64,000 nucleotides of DNA from Microcaldota archaeon (GTDB lineage: Archaea > Micrarchaeota > Micrarchaeia > Micrarchaeales > CABMGC01), in contig JAGWHN010000002.1 of the NCBI GenBank assembly GCA_028866785.1, forward strand, positions 7,426 to 71,425. Reading direction: 5' to 3'. A model generated the notes under the pieces. It did not search any database and was not told the origin of the DNA. It was given only the letters and a program-made list of their open reading frames with translations. The position numbers and the translations under genes are program-made. Shown here one piece after another: positions 42,312 to 51,049 of this stretch; the stretch's first letter is position 1, and every line of letters starts with the position of its first letter.

Positions 42312-42323
42312 CCTATAAAAAGC
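42312..42323 (-). promoter_or_regulatory. TATA box of the acidic microprotein
   Basis: CCTATAAAAAGC on the plus strand, about 39 bp from the ATG at 42278. Confidence 0.45.
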
Positions 42324-42359
42324 TACCTAAAATACGGCACTGGAATTTCTACAAAAAAC

Positions 42360-43712
42360 CTACAGAAGGACTGGTGCACTTAACTCCTCAAAACTGGTCT
42401 TTTCCGTACCTCCTCTTAGCAGCTTGCCAAACAGCGCCTGCCTTTCGACATAGTTTAAGACAAATTGCCTTTCCATTCTCTTAAACAAGTCATCTATCTC
42501 TGCTGCGCTCTCAAAAATTGGGAGCCTGCGTTTGTCATAATTCTCCTCAAAGAAAAGCTGCAGGTTTTTAAACTCCTCCTCCGCCTTCTTTGACGCAAAG
42601 TCGTATCCGTCTATGCCACTTACATAAAGAACATTCAAGCGGAGCCTTTTTGCCTCCTTTTCAAAAATCCTGTGTGAATGCTCAACTATCTCGCCCAACT
42701 CTGAGTCCTTATCTAATTTGCCCCTCATTGAGTTTATTGATTTTGCTAGCTCAATGCTGGCGTAATTTATTTCTGTTAACTTCGGATCTTCCACATCTAA
42801 AATCTTCTCCAAAGATTCATCTAATTCCTTTGCATGGGTCTTGAAGTGCCTAATTACCTCAGCCTCAGCGCCCTTCCAGCTGTGGGCAGAGTAGTTTGCC
42901 GGATTTTCTATTGCATTCTCGATGGTTGTTTTCATTCCATATATACTTCCCGTTTCGCGTGCTTTGGATAGAACATGTGTTGTGAAAGATTTGTGCGAAT
43001 ACTCCTCAAACCACTGTCCTATAATTCCCTTCCCCTCCGCTTCCTCTGCATAAAGCCTATTTACTGTATTCCTAAGAATTGCCATCTGTTCTGCGCTGTC
43101 GTTTACTCCCCCAAACGCCTGCCATATCCTTTCCAGGCCACGTCTCCAAAGCGGCGCTTTTATTATAGCTTCTGACTTATTTCTGTACTGCTTGCTCTGC
43201 TCTGTTAGTTCATCTAACTTGTTTGATGCCTCTCCGTCATCTCCCCAAAGTTCCCTTGCATAAGGATCAATTGCACCCTGTAGACCTCCAACTGCAAGGT
43301 TAACATCGCTATTCTTAAGTCCGTCACTTAACTGCGTGAAGCTCGGTGTTGTAGATATCCTAGCCGTCTTCCCCATAGCCCTATTCAAGTCATCAATTCC
43401 ATTTATCAGGACACCCGTCTTAACTTTCTCCTCCCATACTATCTTTATCTTTTCTAATTTATCCAAGGTTTCTTTGTCCCCCGAGTTTCTGGCGGCTTTG
43501 ATTGAAATATCGACCATCTCAAAAGCCCTGTCAAAAACCCTCTTGCTGTGGTCAAAAATCTCGCTTGACTTTTCCCTCCCTGCGAAAAACTCTAAATTTC
43601 TCCAAAATTTGATATAGCTGCCCTCATCCTGCCTGACTTTGTCCGAAATTATTTGCACAAATCTCCCTAGCTTATTGTGCCCTTCGTCATATTTAAAGCT
43701 AATCAAGTGCAC
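42360..43712 (-). CDS. Helical cytoplasmic protein of unknown function
   Basis: The 450-residue protein has no signal peptide or TM segment. It is rich in charged amphipathic helices throughout (EKIKIVWEEKVKTG; KSEAIIKAPLWRRGLERIWQAF; AEEEFKNLQLFFEENYDKRR). I see no catalytic motif or known family. It faces the acidic-microprotein gene downstream and the tRNA-Ala gene upstream. Start at 43712. Confidence 0.55.
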   Translation of the reverse strand: MHLISFKYDEGHNKLGRFVQIISDKVRQDEGSYIKFWRNLEFFAGREKSSEIFDHSKRVFDRAFEMVDISIKAARNSGDKETLDKLEKIKIVWEEKVKTGVLINGIDDLNRAMGKTARISTTPSFTQLSDGLKNSDVNLAVGGLQGAIDPYARELWGDDGEASNKLDELTEQSKQYRNKSEAIIKAPLWRRGLERIWQAFGGVNDSAEQMAILRNTVNRLYAEEAEGKGIIGQWFEEYSHKSFTTHVLSKARETGSIYGMKTTIENAIENPANYSAHSWKGAEAEVIRHFKTHAKELDESLEKILDVEDPKLTEINYASIELAKSINSMRGKLDKDSELGEIVEHSHRIFEKEAKRLRLNVLYVSGIDGYDFASKKAEEEFKNLQLFFEENYDKRRLPIFESAAEIDDLFKRMERQFVLNYVERQALFGKLLRGGTEKTSFEELSAPVLL

Positions 43713-43785
43713 GTTTCTTTCGTCGCCTGTCTATGCGGAAAGCTTTATGAATTCTTTTCGCAGAATTAGTATGGACACCCTTAGT

Positions 43786-43857
43786 GGGCTCTTGGCTCAG
43801 TGGTAGAGCGTCCCGTTTGCAACGGGAAGGTCGCGGGTCCAATTCCCGCAGAGTCCA
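43786..43857 (+). tRNA. tRNA-Ala (anticodon TGC)
   Basis: The cloverleaf folds fully: the acceptor GGGCTCT pairs with AGAGTCC and includes the G3-U70 wobble pair that identifies alanine tRNA. The anticodon stem TCCCG/CGGGA has the loop TTTGCAA, and the T arm is GCGGG/CCCGC. The discriminator is A and CCA is not encoded. No intron. It stands alone between two minus-strand genes. Confidence 0.95.
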
Positions 43858-43864
43858 TTTCTCC

Positions 43865-45265
43865 TTATTCGCTTACGTTTATGCTTGTGTGGCCTGAGCC
43901 TGCGTAGATGTTTATCGTCTTCACATTTGCAAATTCCTTGAGTCCGTACTTGGAGAGCTCCCTTCCGACTCCTGACTTCTTTATCCCTCCAAATGGTAGC
44001 CTCGCATCGCTCTTCACTATTGCGTTCACGAAAACCATGCCTGCCTCGAGCTGCCTTCCTACCTCAAGACCCCTTTGCTCGCTTGATGTCCAAACGCTGG
44101 CTCCAAGCCCAAGGTCAGAATCATTTGCAACCTTGATTGCTTCCTTCTCATTTTTTACAACTATTATAGGCGCTGCAGGTCCAAACACCTCCTCCCTCAC
44201 CATTTTCATGTTCTTTTTTGTGTTTGTGACTATTGTTGGCTGGTAAAATGCTCCGTTCCCTTCAATCCTTTTTCCTCCCACTAAAACCTTTGCGCCTTTT
44301 GCAATCGCATCCCTCACCTGCTCGTCAAGTGTGTCTACCTGCTGCCGGTTTGCAAGGGGCCCGATGTCAACGTCAGTTGATATTGGATTGCCTACTTTTA
44401 GCATCTCAACTTCCTCAACAAATCTTTTTGTGAACTTGTCTGCGACCTCTTTGACTACTATAAATCGTTTTGCCGCAATGCAGCTCTGCCCATTGTTCTG
44501 CATCCTTCCAATCACCGCGTTCTTTGCTGCAGATTCAATGTCTGCGTCCTCAAGAACGATGAATGGATCGTTTCCTCCAAGCTCAAGAACAGATTTCTTT
44601 ACGCTCTTTCCTGCAATCTTGCCTACCATCGAGCCTACCCCTAGCCCCCCGGTCACGGAAACTCCATCTACAAACTTGCTCTTTATCATTGCCTCAACTG
44701 TCTTATGGTCTGTTATCACCGTCTTGAAAACTCCCTCCGGAAAACCAGCTTCCTTAAATGCTTCCTCAATTGCGATCGCGCACATTGGCACCGCATTCGA
44801 ATGCCTTAGCACAATCGTGTTTCCAAGCGCAAGGGAAGGGATTGCAAACCTAAGCGCCTGCCAGAATGGGAAGTTCCATGGCATTACGCAAAGGACTGTT
44901 CCAATCGGCTCGAAAGTTACGAGGTGCCTCTTTCCATCCGCGCTTACCTCCTCTTCCTTTAGCCACTCCTCACTCCTCTCAGAATAAAGCTCTGCAGTTG
45001 CGGCAGATTTCTCTATCTCTGCAATAGCCTGCCTTATCGGCTTTCCCATTTCGATTGTGATGAGCCTTGCATAGCTCTCTTTGTTCTTTAAGAGCACCAT
45101 ACTCAGTTTCTTAAGGTGTGCGCACCTCTCCTTTATCCCAAGTGACTTCCAGTGTCCAAACGCCTCCCTTGTCTGCTTTAAGGCTGTAATCGCTCCCTTT
45201 TTATCAAGTGCCTCAAACTCCCTGTTAAGTTCCCCTGTGGCAGGATTTATTGATCGTATTTTCAT
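43865..45265 (-). CDS. Aldehyde dehydrogenase (succinate-semialdehyde type)
   Basis: The 466-residue NAD(P)-dependent aldehyde dehydrogenase oxidises an aldehyde to the acid. Visible elements are the MPWNFPFWQALR segment, the catalytic Glu in LELGGNDP, the catalytic Cys in NNGQSCIAAKRF and the C-terminal EVFGPAAPI and LPFGGIKKSGVGRE motifs. Similarity is closest to the succinate-semialdehyde/lactaldehyde group; the substrate cannot be fixed from sequence. ATG 45265 is preferred over TTG 45277 because GGGGA lies just before it. Confidence 0.85.
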   Translation of the reverse strand: MKIRSINPATGELNREFEALDKKGAITALKQTREAFGHWKSLGIKERCAHLKKLSMVLLKNKESYARLITIEMGKPIRQAIAEIEKSAATAELYSERSEEWLKEEEVSADGKRHLVTFEPIGTVLCVMPWNFPFWQALRFAIPSLALGNTIVLRHSNAVPMCAIAIEEAFKEAGFPEGVFKTVITDHKTVEAMIKSKFVDGVSVTGGLGVGSMVGKIAGKSVKKSVLELGGNDPFIVLEDADIESAAKNAVIGRMQNNGQSCIAAKRFIVVKEVADKFTKRFVEEVEMLKVGNPISTDVDIGPLANRQQVDTLDEQVRDAIAKGAKVLVGGKRIEGNGAFYQPTIVTNTKKNMKMVREEVFGPAAPIIVVKNEKEAIKVANDSDLGLGASVWTSSEQRGLEVGRQLEAGMVFVNAIVKSDARLPFGGIKKSGVGRELSKYGLKEFANVKTINIYAGSGHTSINVSE

Positions 45266-45342
45266 GTGATTCCCCAAAGCAAATGTAGCTTATATTCATT
45301 TCTGCCTCAAATATTTATTATACTTGTGACTAGAGTGATTTT

Positions 45343-45696
45343 ATGATGCCGAACATTGACCCAAGGGCGCTCAAGACAATGATGTCAAGGATGGGGATAA
45401 AGAGCACCGAGATTCCTGCGATAAGAGTGGTGATAGAGGGGCAGGATCACGACATAATCATCGAGGAGCCTCAGGTGACAAGCATCGAGGCTCAGGGGGC
45501 AGTATCGTTTCAGATAAGCGGAAAAGTAAGCGAGAGGCCAAAGGCTGTAGAAAAAGTTGAGATAAGCGACGATGACATCAAGACCGTAAAGGAGCAGACC
45601 GGAGTCGGTGATGAAAATGTGATAAGAAAGGCGCTTGAGGAGACAAACGGAGACATTGCAGAGGCAATAATGAAACTAAAAGAGGGCTCCGCTTAA
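45343..45696 (+). CDS. nac: Nascent polypeptide-associated complex protein (NAC)
   Basis: The 117-residue archaeal NAC binds emerging chains at the ribosome as a homodimer. It has the N-terminal NPRALKTMMSRMGIKS-like ribosome-contact helix, a NAC beta-barrel (VVIEGQDHDIIIEEPQV...FQISG) and a C-terminal UBA domain (DIKTVKEQTGVGDENVIRKAL). GTGAT lies 3 nt before the first ATG at 45343; the second ATG at 45346 is possible. It overlaps the convergent DUF424 gene by 4 nt. Confidence 0.9.
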   Translation: MMPNIDPRALKTMMSRMGIKSTEIPAIRVVIEGQDHDIIIEEPQVTSIEAQGAVSFQISGKVSERPKAVEKVEISDDDIKTVKEQTGVGDENVIRKALEETNGDIAEAIMKLKEGSA

Positions 45697-46001
45697 ATTA
45701 TCTTATAAACCTGGACAAATGGCACTTTCTTTACGGTCTTCACCGAGTCTTCTTCGACAACCCCTTTTTCCAACATGACCTCCACCGATTCTTTTCCTAC
45801 AATATTTGCGGAGTAAAGCGCAGCAACATCAAGCGCGCTCGCTATCTGCTTCTTGCTCATAAGTTCCCCCTTGTAGAAATCCGAGTATGTCTTTAGGTCA
45901 AGTATCACCTTGCCCTCTGAGAACTCCTTGCCCAAAAGCTCCTCATCGCACATCGCAATCATGTCCCCCTTTTCCGTCTTGTGGACCTTGAAGTATATCA
46001 T
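45693..46001 (-). CDS. DUF424 protein
   Basis: The 102-residue archaeal DUF424 family protein has KVHKTEKGDMIAMCDEELLGKEF at its N-terminus, then LKTYSDFYKGE and a central helix ALDVAALYSANIVG. The family is nearly universal in archaea, often next to translation genes, but has no fixed function. It is convergent with nac. Confidence 0.8.
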   Translation of the reverse strand: MIYFKVHKTEKGDMIAMCDEELLGKEFSEGKVILDLKTYSDFYKGELMSKKQIASALDVAALYSANIVGKESVEVMLEKGVVEEDSVKTVKKVPFVQVYKII

Positions 46002-46030
46002 GCAACCAATTTTAGTTTAATAAAGCTTCA

Positions 46031-46043
46031 ATATTTATATTAA
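46031..46043 (+). promoter_or_regulatory. TATA box of the tRNA-Ser gene
   Basis: ATATTTATATTAA centred about 27 bp before the first base of the tRNA. Confidence 0.55.
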
Positions 46044-46063
46044 CTCACTCTAAGTTTTTCTAT

Positions 46064-46162
46064 GCCGAGGTGGCGGAATCCGGTAACGCGCCAGCGCATT
46101 TGCGGCGAAACTCGAGATCTGGTTTCCGCAAGGAAGTTAGGGTTCAAATCCCTACCTCGGCG
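46064..46162 (+). tRNA. tRNA-Ser (anticodon CGA) with a non-canonical intron
   Basis: Acceptor GCCGAGG pairs perfectly with CCTCGGC, the discriminator is G (as in Ser), the T arm is TAGGG/CCCTA and a long variable arm (TTCC, GCAA, GGAA) marks a class II tRNA. The anticodon arm only closes after removing 15 bases (46095-46109): CCAG joins A to give CCAGA, loop CTCGAGA, TCTGG. The anticodon is CGA, with U33 in place. Read unspliced, no valid anticodon loop exists, so a tRNA-Leu reading was dropped. Confidence 0.9.
46095..46109 (+). other. 15-nt tRNA intron between positions 30 and 31
   Basis: A bulge-helix-bulge supports these borders. CGCC (46089-46092) pairs with GGCG (46104-46107) as the 4-bp centre, flanked by the 3-nt bulges AGC (46093-46095) and AAA (46108-46110). 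Cutting after the second base of each bulge gives exactly the ends needed to rebuild the anticodon stem. The inner helix is only GC/GC around ATTT and the outer helix is weak, so the motif is of the relaxed kind. Confidence 0.85.
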
Positions 46163-46178
46163 ACTTCTTTTATGAAAA

Positions 46179-47744
46179 TCAGCCGTACTTGTAGAGAAGG
46201 AATGTCGCAAGCGAGTAGAGTATCCCGTACCAGACGAGCCAAATCCCCCCAGCAATGTTGAACTGCGAGAAAGCAAGGATGCTTAGCCCAAACATCGCCC
46301 CTGCGAAAACTATCTCTGTCTTCGTGTTCGAGAGTGAGAATATCGCATCATTTTTTCCGCTCTGCAGCTTGCTCCTGTTCCAGTTTATTCCAGGATTCAT
46401 GTTCATTATCGTTGCGATCGCCGCCTTTGTCCTTACAAACGCGAGAGCGTAGTTGAGCAGGAAGACCATGAATCCCTTGCTAAATGATTTGAAGTATATT
46501 TTTGTGAGCAGCACTGGTGTTAGGAGCGAAAGCGTGAACGCAAGGAATCCGAGTATTTCAAGGTAAACCGGAAGCTGAGAGCCCGAAAGGAAGTTGTTCA
46601 CGCTGATGTGCGCGAAAGGAAGCGTTGTGAATACCACCCCTATTGATGCGAGCGTGAACATTATGAGTACCGCAGAGAGGTAGTTGAGCCCGAATCCGTG
46701 GGTTATGTAATCGATGCTTGAGAGCAGGCTCTTTGGCTTGCCGCTAGGGTTGTCGTTTTTTCTCCTGAAGAAGTAGCTGATGAACTGAGTGTCACCGTAG
46801 TTGTATCTCCACTGCTGCTTTACAAGCTCGGTGAACGTCTTTATCGGCCTTCCAAGCGCGTAGATCTTGGGCACGAACATGCTCTTGAAGTCGTGCATGT
46901 CGGACTCGAAGCTGAAGAACGTGTCCTCTATAACGTACTCGGGGAATCCGCCTATCTTGTCAAGCGCGCTTCTCCTTATGAGCCCGCAGGAGCCCGCGAA
47001 CACCGCAGTGTTGTTTAGCGCCCTTGCCGGCTGTATGAACTTGTAGAAGAACGCATCAAAAATGTCCACCGAATCGGAAAAGAATGAGTGCTTCATGTAC
47101 TTTTTCTCTGTCTGCACATACGAAACCTTCCTGTCAGACATGTAAGGCAGCAGATCCATCAAGAAATTCCTGTCGACCAGGAACTCGTCTGCGTCAAAGA
47201 CTGCAAGAAACTCTTCCTTTGAGCGCTTAAGCGCATTGTTCAGGGCTCCTGCCTTGTAGCCCTGCCTGTTTTCCCTGTGGATGTACATCATCCCAAGTCT
47301 CTTGCATATCCTAGATAGCTCGGAGGCTATCTTGGGATCCGTTGAGTCGTCCGCAAGGTAAAATTTTATCTTGCCTTTTGGGTAATTGAGTTTCTTCAGC
47401 TCAAGAACATTTTTTTTCACCATGTGGGGGTCTTCATTGTAAACCGGAATCGCAATCGCAACTGTCGGAAGCACGGTTAGCCTTGGCAGCCTCGCCGTTA
47501 TCTTTGCAAGGTAAGCCTCATAGAAGAAGGACCTGAAGTACCAAATCGATGCGTATATGTTGAAGAATCCCGCAATTAGCGAGAGTAGCGTGAAGGTTGC
47601 CGCAAGAAGGTACATGTACGGGGAGTTTGCGACGTAGAATAGGTATACTGAAAAAATCATGCCTGCTATTGAAAGGGTGACAAATAGAAGAACCGCAAGC
47701 GTCCTGCCAAAAAAACGCCTGTTTAGGAGACTTAAGTCCATCAA
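46179..47744 (-). CDS. Family 2 processive-type membrane glycosyltransferase
   Basis: The 521-residue enzyme resembles cellulose/hyaluronan synthase-like GT2 proteins. Two N-terminal TM helices are followed by a catalytic domain with AIPVYNED, ADDST (about 131), FDADEF (about 184) and an ED pair in the general-base position (VIEDTFF). Four or five C-terminal TM helices form a translocation channel. The QxxRW motif reads QQWRY, with Tyr for Trp. It is likely to make an extracellular polysaccharide or a lipid-linked sugar. It is convergent with the tRNA-Ser gene (16 bp). Confidence 0.85.
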   Translation of the reverse strand: MMDLSLLNRRFFGRTLAVLLFVTLSIAGMIFSVYLFYVANSPYMYLLAATFTLLSLIAGFFNIYASIWYFRSFFYEAYLAKITARLPRLTVLPTVAIAIPVYNEDPHMVKKNVLELKKLNYPKGKIKFYLADDSTDPKIASELSRICKRLGMMYIHRENRQGYKAGALNNALKRSKEEFLAVFDADEFLVDRNFLMDLLPYMSDRKVSYVQTEKKYMKHSFFSDSVDIFDAFFYKFIQPARALNNTAVFAGSCGLIRRSALDKIGGFPEYVIEDTFFSFESDMHDFKSMFVPKIYALGRPIKTFTELVKQQWRYNYGDTQFISYFFRRKNDNPSGKPKSLLSSIDYITHGFGLNYLSAVLIMFTLASIGVVFTTLPFAHISVNNFLSGSQLPVYLEILGFLAFTLSLLTPVLLTKIYFKSFSKGFMVFLLNYALAFVRTKAAIATIMNMNPGINWNRSKLQSGKNDAIFSLSNTKTEIVFAGAMFGLSILAFSQFNIAGGIWLVWYGILYSLATFLLYKYG

Positions 47745-47804
47745 ATCATTTATTACTAATCTTATACTGCATTCACATTATTTATATCCCTTTTTGTCCG
47801 CCTT

Positions 47805-49055
47805 TTACTGTCCCTTTAGTTCTGGATAGACAAGCCCCAAATCGAGGGGATTTTGCTTTGTTATCTCCCCTAAAAGAATCGTTGCATATGAGCCGGAAGG
47901 CAGCGCAAAGGAGAGCCTTGCTCCGTCATCGGCAATCTCGTATTTCTGGTCCCTGAATAGGGAGAGGATCGGCCTGCGCGTGCCTCTCATGCTCAGCTCC
48001 GGCATGCTCTTTATCTTGAAATCCTCTTTTTTGATCCCCATTCTTTCAAGCGCCTCGCTTTCATATTCGTTGATCTCCTCGCTCCTTGTTTCGTAGCCCA
48101 CTATTGTGGATGCTGGAATCCCCTCCGGTGCAAGCTTCTCCACATCTGGGAAGCCGAACACATCAAGCCCGCAAAACAATTTTGCCTTCTCAAAGGCGTG
48201 CTCCTTGATCATTCTTTCAGTCGCATAATTGAAGATTGCAGCCTCAACCGCATGTATGAAAAGTATCGAGATTCCCCTAGGTATTGCCCTTATAGCTTTT
48301 GCAAAGTCTCCTCCCTCCTTTGAGAGGTAGTAAATCATCGTTCGCTCGTGCTTTAGGTATCCCGGGAAGTACTCGAGCGCTGCGGCAAAGTCCCTTTCCT
48401 CCGCCAGCCTGTTTCTTGCCTCAATTGCAACCTGGTTGTTTTCGTTTGTGGTTCCTGTCAAAAATTCCATTGCCGCCTCCTCAAGCTTGTTTTGGAGAAT
48501 CAGCGTTCCGACCTTTGCGTTGTTTAGCCTATTGCCGAATCTTTGGGCATCAAAGTAATTTGGGATCTTGCCGTCAAGCTCTCCAAAGATTTTCGGTATG
48601 CCCTCCGCATTGCTGCAGCCTGTTATGTTCACATCAAATGCGTTTCCAAGAAGGTCCCCAAGCTCGACTCCCCTCTTCGATTGCCACGCGCCATTTATCG
48701 AGACGTCCTTAACATGCACATTCTTCAGCGCCTCCGCGCTTACTCCAAAGATGCTCGCAATCTGCGTTGAGGTCGCCATCCTATCCTTCATCCCAGAGTA
48801 TCCAATCGATTTCATTCCCCTCCCAAGGCGCTTTGCAACATTCTGGAGCGCCTGTATGGTGTTCCAATCCCTCTTTTGGAGTATGAAGTTCGCAAACTTC
48901 CCTTCCGGGTCAACGGGCATCTCAAGCTGCTCAGCGCTGTAGCTTTTGTTTAGCTCAAGTATCTTTCCGGTCTTCGTAATCTCCTTGACTACGAAGTCAT
49001 CGGGGCTCTTCTTGATCTCTCCCCCTATCCCTTTGCTCTCGGAAAGATAGCGCAT
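47805..49055 (-). CDS. truD: tRNA pseudouridine synthase TruD
   Basis: The 416-residue enzyme makes pseudouridine 13 in tRNAs. Family marks are PDDFVVKEI near the N-terminus, the catalytic Asp in SGMKDRMATSTQ, the FDAQRFGN segment (usual NYFGxQRFG) and the TRUD insert domain between. The ATG at 49055 follows a good TATA element near 49068-49080 (minus strand) and the gene is divergent from the next one. Confidence 0.9.
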   Translation of the reverse strand: MRYLSESKGIGGEIKKSPDDFVVKEITKTGKILELNKSYSAEQLEMPVDPEGKFANFILQKRDWNTIQALQNVAKRLGRGMKSIGYSGMKDRMATSTQIASIFGVSAEALKNVHVKDVSINGAWQSKRGVELGDLLGNAFDVNITGCSNAEGIPKIFGELDGKIPNYFDAQRFGNRLNNAKVGTLILQNKLEEAAMEFLTGTTNENNQVAIEARNRLAEERDFAAALEYFPGYLKHERTMIYYLSKEGGDFAKAIRAIPRGISILFIHAVEAAIFNYATERMIKEHAFEKAKLFCGLDVFGFPDVEKLAPEGIPASTIVGYETRSEEINEYESEALERMGIKKEDFKIKSMPELSMRGTRRPILSLFRDQKYEIADDGARLSFALPSGSYATILLGEITKQNPLDLGLVYPELKGQ

Positions 49056-49160
49056 TTGAACACGTAAAAAGCATTTAAACCTTAGCGTCCCATAACAGTA
49101 TAATTTGTTAGGCGCTTGGCTTACTTATTCTAGTCTGTGCAATTATAATATAGTGATTGT

Positions 49161-49997
49161 TTGGCTCAAGACTCCCTCGTTGAAAAGGTAATATTCAGGC
49201 TGATTAAAAAGCACATCTCAGGGCCCACGATGGGCTCCGCGATCGAGCGAGCCAAGCAGTTCAACGCAAGGAGCATACCCGTATCGATAAACTTCATCTC
49301 GCAGTCTCCACCTGATAAGGCAAAGGCAAACTACATCACTACGACATACCTTCAGCTAGTTAGGGAGATTTCGAGGCTTGGGATAAACGCGAGCGTCCAT
49401 TTAAGGCTGGACCAGCTAGGTAGCACAATCTCTCAAGAGGAGGCAATAGAAAACTTAAACAGCATCCTCGCGGTCAGCTCAAGGTACGGAGTCTTTGTCT
49501 GGTGCGAGCTCTCCAACCCGTCAACCGAATTCCCGATAGTAAATCAGGTGAAGGAGACCTCAAGGCTGGGGCTCTCATTCACAAACATAGAGGACGGGAT
49601 GGTATACTCCAAGAAGAGCAAGCGCTTTGGCTCGATAAAGGTGAGCTGCCGTGGGAAGCACGATGGCGAAAAGGAGCTAAAGAGCGACCCGATGGACTCG
49701 ATCGAGCAGATAGCAAGCAGCGCAAAGAGCCTGGTTTTGCTTGAGCCAAAGGAGAGCTCCGTTTCAAAGCTGATGAAAAAGGGGGGAAAATACCGAAAAT
49801 CTTTAATCTTTGAGTTCCAATTGGGATACGCCGAGAACAGGCTTGGAAAGCTCCTCAAGAGGGGTGCGCCGCTAAGCGTCTTTGTCCCGTTCGGAAAGGA
49901 CTGGGCAAGCTACGCGATGAACAACGTGCCACACAAGTACATGAGGGTGCTCGCATCAAACCTGCTAAGCGAGGCCAAAGAGGAAAAAAGTGAATAG
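49161..49997 (+). CDS. Proline-dehydrogenase-like TIM-barrel protein
   Basis: This 278-residue protein follows the PRODH/PutA barrel pattern: KKHISGPTMGSAIERAKQFN, VSINF, HLRLDQLG, FVWCELSN and the closing EFQLGYAENR then VFVPFGKDWASYAM. In true proline dehydrogenases the next helix carries an Arg pair that binds the proline carboxylate; here that spot reads NNVPHK, so proline is unlikely to be the substrate. TTG 49161 is the start, with GTGAT 3 nt before it. The stop abuts the epimerase start directly. Flavin binding is possible but unproved. Confidence 0.65.
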   Translation: MAQDSLVEKVIFRLIKKHISGPTMGSAIERAKQFNARSIPVSINFISQSPPDKAKANYITTTYLQLVREISRLGINASVHLRLDQLGSTISQEEAIENLNSILAVSSRYGVFVWCELSNPSTEFPIVNQVKETSRLGLSFTNIEDGMVYSKKSKRFGSIKVSCRGKHDGEKELKSDPMDSIEQIASSAKSLVLLEPKESSVSKLMKKGGKYRKSLIFEFQLGYAENRLGKLLKRGAPLSVFVPFGKDWASYAMNNVPHKYMRVLASNLLSEAKEEKSE

Positions 49998-51017
49998 ATG
50001 GAAAATAGGCCCGCGACAAATCCTGATTCTTCCATGCCAAGGCCAAGCAAGGTGAGCTTCGTCACGGGCGCAAACGGCAAGACTGGAAAGGAGCTGATCA
50101 AGATGCTGCTAAAGCGCGGCGACAAGGTACACGCGCTGGTGAAGAGGAAAGAGTACATACTGCAGCTGCCGCCAGGGGTAATTCCGTTTTTGGGTGACAT
50201 AAACGACATAAACGTGCTAAAGGATGCGTGCAAGGGCGTTGACAACGTCTACCACCTGGCCGCCATCGTGAGCGAGTATCAGGCGGGAACAGAGGAGATA
50301 ATGAGGGTTAATGTGGAGGGGACGCACAACATAATGGAGGCGTGCGCATCCGCAAAGGTAAAGCACGTCATCTTCCTCTCCTCACTTGATGTCTACGGGC
50401 ACTCAAGGAGGGAGCTTTTGACCGAGGAGTCAAAGCTTGAGCCGAGGGATCGCTACGGCCTCTCCAAGGTGCTCGCCGAAAAGGAGATATTAAAGTACAC
50501 CGGGATCGTTCCGTTCACAATTTTCCGCCTGGGCCAGATCTACGGCCCGGGATTCGAGCACTACTTCTTCAAGTTCTTCAGGGTGATCAGGGACCAGAAG
50601 GCCTACATAATAGGCGACGGTAAAAACGAGCTTAACCTTATCCATGTAGAGGACGCCCTCCATGCGATGATCCTTGCGGCAAGCACGGAGGTGAGCCGCT
50701 ACAAGATCTACAACCTGACCGACGGAAAGGCGTACACGCAAATACAGCTCTTCAACTTCGCGGCCGACATCCTGAAGGTTCCGCGCCCAAGCAGGCACAT
50801 AAGCAGGTTCATCGTTGGCTTTGTCGCAAAGCAGAGGGGGATCGACAGCGATGAGCTGCGCTTCCTGACAAGCAACAGGCACGTTGACATCACAAAAATC
50901 AAAAGGGAGCTCGGCTTTTCCGCGAGGGTGAGCCTTGAGGACGGGGCGGGCGAGTTTGTCAAGCAGTTCCTAGACCAGGGTACGAAAGAGAATTTCAAGA
51001 TCGGAAGCGTGTTTTAA
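49998..51017 (+). CDS. NAD-dependent epimerase/dehydratase (extended SDR)
   Basis: The 339-residue extended short-chain dehydrogenase/reductase has the NAD motif VTGANGKTGKEL (GxxGxxG), AAIVSEY, SSLDVYG and the catalytic Tyr-Lys pair in RYGLSKVLAE. Sugar-nucleotide epimerases, 3-beta-HSD-like and dihydroflavonol-type reductases share this pattern, so the substrate stays open. No gap separates it from the PRODH-like gene, suggesting a joint pathway. The C-terminal region (RHISRFIVGFVAKQRG) is membrane-facing or basic. Confidence 0.8.
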   Translation: MENRPATNPDSSMPRPSKVSFVTGANGKTGKELIKMLLKRGDKVHALVKRKEYILQLPPGVIPFLGDINDINVLKDACKGVDNVYHLAAIVSEYQAGTEEIMRVNVEGTHNIMEACASAKVKHVIFLSSLDVYGHSRRELLTEESKLEPRDRYGLSKVLAEKEILKYTGIVPFTIFRLGQIYGPGFEHYFFKFFRVIRDQKAYIIGDGKNELNLIHVEDALHAMILAASTEVSRYKIYNLTDGKAYTQIQLFNFAADILKVPRPSRHISRFIVGFVAKQRGIDSDELRFLTSNRHVDITKIKRELGFSARVSLEDGAGEFVKQFLDQGTKENFKIGSVF

Positions 51018-51049
51018 AGCTTTAATTGATGCTTAATAATTGTGGTAAA

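Noticed and set aside
46064..46162. tRNA-Leu without intron
   Set aside because: Reading it unspliced gives no U33 and no 5-bp anticodon stem. The Ser reading with a bulge-helix-bulge intron satisfies every arm.
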